NCBI GenBank assembly: GCA_039657365.1
Contig: CM077591.1
Location: 39,717,501 to 39,781,500 of the forward strand
Direction: 5' to 3'
Source: Stephania yunnanensis
Taxonomy: Eukaryota; Streptophyta; Magnoliopsida; Ranunculales; Menispermaceae
DNA: 64,000 nucleotides
In this document: positions 56,313-64,000 of the stretch, in pieces
Numbering within the stretch: position 1 is the stretch's first letter
How the letters are laid out: each line of letters opens with the position of its first letter
Program-made: the position numbers and the translations under genes
Notes under the pieces: model-generated
What the model saw: only the letters and a program-made list of their open reading frames with translations
Told to the model about the DNA's origin: nothing
The model's database searches: none

Positions 56313-57271
56313 GTTTTGAGTTAATTTGAGAGAGGTGGAAAGTCGAGGGAATTATTAGCAAGTTGAAGAAAAGTTTTAAATAATATGTAGAGTGGGTCTG
56401 GAACGGGGTACTCAATATGAATTGCATCATCTAGAATTAGACATTGAGAATAAACATTGTATGTTTCTTATATGTGACGTCAGCTCGATATTCAAAATAC
56501 ACATTTGCAGTGAAGATAATTTTTTTGTTCCAATCTATTTAGTCATAAATGGCGCACATTCACATCCAATCTAGATCCCCATTTCTCTTGCTTTTCGTCT
56601 CTTTTCTAATTTTTGAGAAATCAACTTTACCCAATTCAAAAACATATTCTGAAAGTATATTTTCTTATTTAAAAAGTATAAATTAATTTTGCTCACAATA
56701 TATTTTAAAGCTTTTAAGTGAATAATCCATTTGCTTTAAAGAATTAATCCGTCTTAAACAACATTTTTTTAATTTAATAAAACTAAATTAATAAGTTAAT
56801 TTGAGATTCACATGAATTAATTTAGATGGAGAATTATATTGCTAAATCATTACATTTTATACTAATTACTAATAAAATGACATACATGCAACTCTAATTA
56901 CATTTATTTTAACTAAGTAAACAAAATTAATTACTCGAGGCTTACTTTTTTCAAGTTATAAAGTTTTCTATTAATCAATTTTTTGTCTTGTGCTCGTGAC
57001 TTTTACAAATATACTCATCCTTTATAAAGAGAATTTTAGATTTTGTTACCTTTTTCCTTAATTAGATACCTCAAAAAATTTTTCTTCCTCATATTTTCAA
57101 TCAACATATCTTTTTAAGTTTTTATAATTAGATTGTTAAACTTAGTAAACTTAATATTTTTAAAATCAAATATTATTTTCAAGAAGAATCACACAAAAAT
57201 GTAATACATATAGCAAGTTGAAAAACAATGCTCCATGGAAAAGTTAATTTAGTGCATGTTTCCATATAAGT
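56313..57271. other. AT-rich, nothing recognised
   Basis: No coding, repeat or element signature that I can support. A short frame near 56392-56574 has no recognisable motif. Confidence 0.4.
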
Positions 57272-57410
57272 CGCGCTAAAGGTACCCTCACTACGCATAA
57301 GAGCAACCCATTGATTTAATTTTTCTTAACTCTCCTTGTAAATGACTCTTATGCGCCTCACTAAAATATATATGTTAGTTTGCCTTTTTACAAAGTTGGG
57401 GTGCCTTAAC
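57272..57410. mobile_element. possible small relative of the 17025-20652 TIR element
   Basis: Left GCGCTAAAGGTACCCTCAC and right (reverse complement) GTTAAGGCACCCCAACTTTG resemble the CCGCTAAGGGCACCCCACC ends of the larger element. 139 bp, no protein, no clear TSD. Confidence 0.3.
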
Positions 57411-57599
57411 ACTTCTCTTCCATATTTGTCCTTAGCAAATTAGTTAGTTAGGTTTGTTTTTTTTCTTTTTAACATGAAACGTTGTTGGATGGAGATTGAA
57501 TACTGGCTACTGCACACAATATTTGATGACAATCCCGCACACAACTTTGCACACAACTTTGCACAACGTACTCTAAAAGTGAGGTTAATTCAAAAAGTA

Positions 57600-57930
57600 A
57601 TGTTGTTTTGCTTTAATATTCAACAAATAGAGATATTTTCTTTAAAATTACAAAAGTAATGTATTGTATGTTTTGGAAAGGTGTCATTGAGTATAACCCA
57701 TGTATGAACTATACTTTCCCAAAAGGAAGAATTGGTTTACATCATGAATGACGCCTTCTAAAAAACCAAATTAGATTCCATGTATAAATGACACCTTTTC
57801 AAAAGGAGTAATTGTTTTGCACACTTCGATTACATAAATTACTCCTTTTGAGAATGAGTTATTTATTCAAAATATTAAGTGTATGATTAACTCAATTTTC
57901 AAAAGGAGTATTCATTTTAAGGAAAACCAG
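57600..57930. repeat. dispersed repeat with CTCCTTTTGAGAA / TTCAAAAGGAG hairpins
   Basis: CTTTAAAATTACAAAAGTAA near 57640 is shared with 20698. It is followed by alternating TTTTCAAAAGGAGT and ACTCCTTTTGAGAA words that can pair with each other. The same layout is seen at 20690-20870. Confidence 0.5.
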
Positions 57931-58420
57931 GCAAACCTCAACGTGAAAGTACTACACATACATCAACACAAGCAACACTGAAATACATGCACCTTGGTGT
58001 ATATGCCATTTGTGTAACGTCTCAGATCTGTGATCCCCGTGTTTGCATCGAAACGTGTGCGTGCATATTCCTTTAAAGTCACATAAACAAATTTATGGTT
58101 TTAAAACTCATCCATGAAAGCATTTTCCAACATTAAGCATATAATCAACAACCAAATGAACATAAAAACAATAAACGTACAAAAGAAAGCTTAATCACGA
58201 ACTTCATGAAAAGAAATCAATAATTTGACTCACCAATGATACAAATTCAAAAAAATCACTGCAACATAAAAAAAACTCACACAAGGTACGATGCAGGTCT
58301 ATCGAGATTGGCATTGCTTGTTCGTGAGGCAAAGTAGACTGCTCTGTTTTGATCTGGATATCGTTGTATTTGTACGACTGGCTGAGTTCGTTGAGTTTGT
58401 CGATTTTGCCTTGAATTTCG

Positions 58421-59549
58421 TCAAGTTGATTGATCTTCTTCCTTTTGTTCACTTGATTCACCTCTAGTACCAATTGTATCAAATATATGAGGTTGAATCG
58501 TTCTGACATGCTGACTTCCTATATGTGGTTTGGCAAAATGAACATGAGGTGGTGGCATGCCTAATAGGTGCATGGATGAGCCATCTCATGACATACTGTA
58601 ATTATAACGTGGTGGAGTAAATAGACTTGACATATATTGAATGTCTAGGAATTTCATGATCCATGTTGGAAAATGAAGACTTGGGTGCATATGGATCAAA
58701 ATGGTAAGGATAAACATTCATGCTCGGCGTCGTGGGTACAAACATATGAACTTCAAGTTGTATTGGGGGCGATGAAGGAATGTACCCATGAAAAGAAGGA
58801 TGTGGTGGAGATGAGCGTTGGTTGCTCTCACCAAAAGTCTGTGTCCTTTTTCGTCTTGGATGAGATGGCCACGGTGGAAGAAAACGCCTATTGTTCTCAC
58901 CTACAATCTTTGTTTTTGTTGTTCTACTTCTCCTCCCTCTATTTGCTCGAGTTTGATCCTCTTTTTCCTTTTTTTATTAAGAAGTGTTATCATCTATTTC
59001 TGGTTCAACACCATTTCCATTATTCCAAATAGTAGTCCTTTTCCGTTCATCCTCATTTAAGATTCTAATGCTTTTACCAATAGCAACAATGCTTTGATCG
59101 AACACATTATTAATGAATACTCACCGCAGTTGATGCACCAATTGAGACTTATATACAAAAATAAGTTTTAATACCCATAATTTAAAACATGACTTATGAG
59201 GACAACAAACTAATAGTTTCAAGCTTATCAAATATTCACGTCGAAGCCTGTTGTGTCTAATGAATCGGCTGGTGATAGATCGATACCACATTATGTACTC
59301 TTTTTGATCAGTTCCACCTTCTTGTTCCATTGTGGCTATGTTATAACCACAAACTTCCCACAACTATATAAAACTCGCATGAAACACTGCCCAATCTTGA
59401 AGGTGTCCTCTCAATTCGATGGGGTGTAGTCGGGTATCAAATTCACAATTAGGTGGCACGACTTGTGTCATTTCGAATTGTTTCATTGCTCTTTTTGGTC
59501 TATGACACTCGACTATATGAGAAAAATTATAGGACTGGTTGATAGCCAA
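58421..59549 (-). pseudogene. plant mobile domain (PMD/MAIN-like) pseudogene of transposon type
   Basis: The minus strand reads SHIVECHRPKRAMKQFEMTQ, VVPPNCEFDTRLHPIELRGH and LQDWAVFHASFI, then a stop, then GYNIATMEQEGGT and YMMW/YIMWYRSITSRFI. This is the C-terminal half of the plant mobile domain (aminotransferase-like). A Pro-rich tail follows (RRFLPPWPSHPRRKRTQ, RSSPPHPSFHGYIPSSPP) and ends in SSEQKEEDQST before TGA at 58421, with one frame shift on the way. The N-terminal half of the domain is absent. PMD proteins occur both as host genes and as passengers of plant transposons. The adjacent transposase points to the latter. Confidence 0.7.
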
Positions 59550-60116
59550 CTCTCATGACCTTTATTACAATATTGTGGAAGAGACTCAAAGACATTAGCA
59601 TATGGTTACTATAACACAACATCCTTCTTTTACGCGTTTAGCGCATCACAGTAAGCCAGTAAGATGCGCGTCGAAGTATAAGTAATCGAAAATGCATTTA
59701 TCCATATGTATACAAAACGATAAACTCATTTCAAAAATGGGTCTTGACACATAGAGACTTTCCTCGGATGTGAGCTTTGCATGCTATTTATATTGTTGGT
59801 ATTTATAGACATCTAAACATAAGTTAAAGTTAGGTACTTATAGGGTACATTCCAATCCCCGAGACTCATTGTTTTAGTACTTTTGTAGTATGAAAATGTA
59901 GTTACCTTGGGGCACTTAAACACATTGTTTAGAATTATTATATGATATATGGAGCCCTTTAGTTGTAAATTTTGCAATTATTATTATATATGTACGATTG
60001 ATTCATTCAGCAGGTTGTTTTAGGCGAGCAAAACCATTTTCTCATGCCCGCTTCGGGTATTAGGCCAAAGTGACTGTCTAAGCCGTGTGACTTGACCCTA
60101 GGTCATACAAGGGTCG

Positions 60117-60600
60117 TCACCTTAAGGATGTAAGATGCTCAATGAATGCATTAAATCTCCTAACTCGATGTTGAGCTACAACTCGAGAAATAAGGTTTTT
60201 TAAGTGTTCATTTTTAAAATGAATGTTAAAATTACAGGCCAAGTGTCGCAGGCAATGAAAGTGGTATCCACTTAACGAGAAAAAATCATTTGTTGGTATG
60301 TTGATCGTCTCGAGAATGCTAGGGTGACGGTTAAAAAATAAGACAAACACCATCTTTATCCGTCACGTGTTTGCACAATATCCCTAAAAACCACCCCTAC
60401 GAGTTCGTTGATTCTTTTTTTTGCAACTATAAATGCAACTAGAAATATGTGTCCATTACCATAAACAGAGATGACAATCATTATCTTATCACTATACTTG
60501 CTACACAAGTAAGTCGCGTCAATCCGTAGAAGTGGCATACAATGTAATGACATGTGTTCTAAAACAGGTCATTACTCATAATCCGAATGAATTAAATATA
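60117..60600 (-). pseudogene. Mutator-like (MULE) transposase fragment
   Basis: PLLRIDATYLCSKYSDKIMI and VISVYGNGHIFLVAFIVAKK match the start of the MULE transposase catalytic domain, where the first catalytic Asp sits in the DGTHL-like motif. VLFFNRHPSILETI is where the S-D-RH motif should be, so the second Asp is lost. YHFHCLRHLACNFNIHFKNE is the C..H block. Frame breaks at 60354 and upstream. N-terminal zinc finger and SWIM finger are not seen. Confidence 0.8.
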
Positions 60601-61219
60601 TTATGGGCCATTATTATAAATTAATACAAGCCTATAATTGGAAAATAAATGATTGATTAATAAACTATTGGTACGCCTAGGGTGACGTATGGGTCGTAAA
60701 ATAAATGTGCACGCTTGAGGGTATCCGTTGGAGCGTTCGATAAATTCATAAGGGAGAAAATACATAGTTATATATATTTATATATAAGTGATATATATAC
60801 AAATATATAAATAATCTATAGTTTTGATTGAGAATGTTTAAACCATTGAATGGCCTTGAGAACCTTATAAATTGAAGATGGAGTTCTGATCTGTGTCATT
60901 TTAGTAGCTGGTGTCACTTTAAGTACTTTAACCAGCAGATGTGCCTTGAGATCTATGTGATGCAAATCTCGAGAAAATTAATATATAAACAAAAAACCTT
61001 AACTATTCATCACTGTTTGATCGAATGAAAGGGGAGAAGCTAAGGGTTTTGGTGAGATCAAAAGATATAGAAGAAAAAATGCTAGATAGATTAAAGATAA
61101 TCAAGTTACAGATTAAAAAAACGTAACAGTAAAGAGGGAGTGATTTGGGTAAGTTCGGTTTTAAGGTTTTGAAGTTCTTAGTTGAATTAAGGATGTAAAT
61201 CATTTGAATTCAAGTTATC

Positions 61220-61326
<107 letters not shown>

Positions 61327-61859
61327 TTGTTGATGATGATGATGAAAGACTTCATTTGAGGCCCTCCCTAATGATTTGGGGAGGTTTAAGGATGAATTTT
61401 GGATTAAAAAGGGGCTGCTGCCCTATTCAGGTTTGAGTTGCTTGATGATGGACTGCGCTCCACCTAAGTAAGTAGCGCGCTCCCTATTCAGAAAACAACA
61501 ATGTTACTGAATTCCCATAAGTTTTGACTAGGGTTTAAGGACTGATATAAGAGTTTTAAACCTACTGTAATGGATCCAAATTGATGATAATTGGTTTAAT
61601 TTAGATTATTGATCGACGTGGAAAGATTTGAAGTGTTTCGAATGGTGAGTTTAGTTAGATAAACTCTAGGGAAATGTAAATCGAGGTAAGTGGGATTATA
61701 TTTATCAATAATGCTATGTAATTTAATATTAATAGCTCATGTAACATATGGACTTTGTTTAAGGCGTGGTACTATGACTTATGGTTTTATAGTTTTTCAA
61801 ATAAAATCTCAGAAGTGTAATGAAAAAGGTTCCGTAATAAACATAAAACAAGATAGGCA

Positions 61860-62110
61860 GATAAATACCTATATATGTTGAATACAATGAGGAAGGGGGA
61901 TAAGTACCAACCTCTATTAAACACAAAGAAGAAGATGGATAAGTACCAACCATTGTTGAACACGAGGAAGGTGGATAAGTACCAACCATTGTTAAACATA
62001 ATGAGGAAGGCGGATAAGTACCAACCTCCAATAAACACAAAAAGAAAGGTGGATAAGTACCAACCTCTTATGAGAAAATAGAGGAAAATGGATAAGTATC
62101 GACCTCAAAT
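61860..62110 (+). repeat. 39-bp minisatellite, frame-preserving, DKYQP-type peptide repeat
   Basis: GATAAGTACCAACC-type units start at 61860, 61899, 61938, 61974, 62013, 62052 and 62091, intervals 39, 39, 36, 39, 39, 39 bp. Six of seven intervals' worth of sequence read in one frame as DKYQPLLNT-x-RK variants. The frame is open from Met 61875 to a TAG just before the seventh unit. The flanks have no recognised domain, so whether it was ever translated is unknown. Confidence 0.8.
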
Positions 62111-62299
62111 AAAAGAAATAATTCGAACCCTATTCATTTACTATCTTATTAGAGTTATAATCTCAGTTATATTTAAATACAAATTATGGATATCACATTG
62201 GCCAATGTGCAAATTCCATAACTTATATTTCTGTATAAATGAGGGAAATACTCTGGTTTTAGCTCAAATTGAAATAAAAGAGTCACAATACTAGTGCAA

Positions 62300-64000
62300 T
62301 GTACCGAATAATTTGCATATGATTGTGTATTGTTTATATCATTTCTCTGACATTGAATGGCTATTATTGGTTCATATTGTTATTAATTTAATTTATTTGC
62401 TATTAGTGGATAATTGATCAGTATATGAACACCACTTACTGAGCAAGATGAAGTGCTCACCCTCTCAAACATTTTAGGTATATTGTGAGGCGCTTCTAAA
62501 AAAAGGCAAAAAAAAGATCTAGTTGTCTAGCGATCTTCTTCAATGTAATAAATCCTTTTGCATCTTTGTACTATATGAACTATATTTTGTATAATATAAT
62601 AGGGTTGAGATTTCATATTAAAAATCGAGGTTTGTTCTGGTCGTTTTGTATATCTTTTGGATTTATAAAAAAATTATAATTTGAATGCATTTTTATTTTT
62701 TTTATTCAATATCTCGAGATATACAGGATATGAATATCAGGTTGAAAGGTGAAGCCGCTAGCTCTAGTTAAGTTTGGCTGGTGAACCATGGCTTATTTAG
62801 GGTTTCAGGCCAGGTATCACCTTAATTGAAATAACGGATGCTACATACAATGTTTGAAACCTTCGATTGATGCTTCAAATGCGAAGAACACACGACGAAA
62901 TTGAGGATGTTATGTCAAGATCTCATCAGTAGCTCGCTGACAAGTTAATAATTAGATATATTTTATAATACATTTTAGGAGATTTTAGATGTAAAAGACT
63001 ATATTACACGAGATTTTCTCTTGTTTTTTAATATTTTAGGTGATATATAGAATATTTGAAGAAACGAAAGAAAAAAGGAAAAAAATGAAGGATTTGACCG
63101 AGTGAAAAATTGAATGAGGATTCACCAAGGAATTAAGGAAAAACTGGGTTTCAAGCCCAACAATTTCCCGATGATTTTTATTCATCCAGAATCGCTACAC
63201 ATATAAGTGGAAATAGGGACTTCAATTCTACGAATTTATTCAATGATTCCACTTAAAAGAGAATCGCTACCTGCAAATTCCGGGATTTTAGATTACAACA
63301 AGGATTTTAAGTTAGTTTTGGATATGTATTACATAATATACTATAAATATAAACTATAGACTATGAAATTAAGATCCTTTTGATAGTTTTACACTTTTTG
63401 CTTTAGTTTGGAGGCCATTCATTATCATTCTTATTGCTTTTGGAAAATGTTGAAGATTCAAGTTATCATCAAGGTATTTTAATTATGTCTTTCAATTCTA
63501 ATATTATGGTATTATTTGTTATCATGAGTGAGTAGTTTGTTAATTTAAAAAAACTCCAAACATGAACTAAATCCATTTTGCAATATAGTTATGATGAGAA
63601 GATTATGTGTTTATTGTTTTAAACCAATCATATTCTTTAATTCACTGATTTAGTAGGTTGTTGTTTATGAATTGCAATCATGAATCTTAGTGTTATGTGC
63701 ATAGTTAACATTGTGTATTGTGATGTTTTGATTCATTATCTAATTTAAAGTAGTAACTATGATTGTTTGAATGGTATAAACTTTTGGATGTCTTAAGTGA
63801 ATTCGAGATCTAAATCTAATGTTGAAGTGGCTATCTGAATGTGTTAGATTTAGTATTTCAAAGTTTTAATAAAATGTAATGTGGTTTTATTGCGTGAAGT
63901 TAATGTCTTTGTATATTTTTAAAGGGGTTAGCTTAATAAAATTAGAACGTGGATTCTTCATCGATATAAGGAGAACAAATGGTTGGCTAAAGGTCGTTTA
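62300..64000. other. AT-rich tail of the window, nothing assigned
   Basis: No gene or complete element. At 62425-62480 the text ACCACTTACTGAGCAAGATG ... CACCCTCTCAAACATTTTAG resembles the region near the transcript end in some gypsy LTRs, and GGATGCTACA at 62837-62846 could be an LTR end. A matching start, TGTAACGTCTCAGATC, lies at 58016, but no TSD links them. Confidence 0.3.

Noticed and set aside
58673..59032. 119-codon plus-strand frame
   Set aside because: It is the antisense of the Pro-rich tail of the PMD pseudogene, which has the better supported frame.
61860..62110. CRISPR-like array from regularly spaced repeats
   Set aside because: Units are directly tandem with no unique spacers, and the setting is a plant nuclear genome.

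Overview
This is nuclear DNA from a flowering plant, most likely a eudicot with a repeat-rich genome. The evidence is a callose synthase gene with many short GT-AG exons, plant-type Ty1/copia and Ty3/gypsy elements, plant SINEs and MITEs, Mutator-like elements, long microsatellites and an AT-rich background. I cannot name the species. No rRNA, tRNA, CRISPR array or bacterial-type operon was seen.

Left part (1-17 kb): the only host gene I can support is the 5' half of a callose synthase (GSL/CalS family) on the minus strand. Thirteen exons between 16528 and 2203 join in phase into 491 residues without a stop, and all junctions shown are GT-AG. The rest of the gene would lie left of the window. 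Intron 2 is about 10.5 kb and holds a decayed chromovirus-type Ty3/gypsy element (7066-14203, TSD ACTTG), a tRNA-type SINE, several SINE/LINE tails and a small inverted-repeat element. A hAT-like element with GC-rich ends (1-1273) lies downstream of exon 13.

Middle part (17-48 kb): this is stacked transposons. A terminal-inverted-repeat element (17025-20652) contains a 2.4 kb solo LTR (TSD GAGAG). Then comes a four-level nest. A small Mutator-like element of about 0.86 kb (outer limits 21602 and 48013, TSD AAGTATAGAC) has Copia-A (22354-47899) in its right TIR. Copia-A has Copia-B (24077-40981, TSD GCCCT) in its gag. Copia-B has a Tekay/Del-like gypsy element (24621-33442) in its 5' LTR. A second solo LTR (43320-45592, TSD GAAAT) cuts the reverse-transcriptase half of Copia-A. 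All these copies carry stops, frameshifts or domain deletions. The Mutator-like element also carries a short aspartate-rich reading frame.

Right part (48-64 kb): a hAT-type MITE with CGGTTT-rich ends, a small LTR pair (TRIM-like), a young non-autonomous copia copy (Copia-C, 51700-55661) whose LTRs differ at only three places although reverse transcriptase and RNase H are deleted, a Tourist-like MITE with TSD TAA, a broken Mutator transposase next to a plant mobile domain (PMD) pseudogene, a GTT microsatellite of about 100 bp, and a frame-preserving 39-bp minisatellite encoding a DKYQP-type repeat. From about 62.3 kb to the end nothing could be identified with confidence.

Limits: all identifications come from reading motifs by eye. 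Percent differences are hand counts over the stretch stated. No database search was possible.
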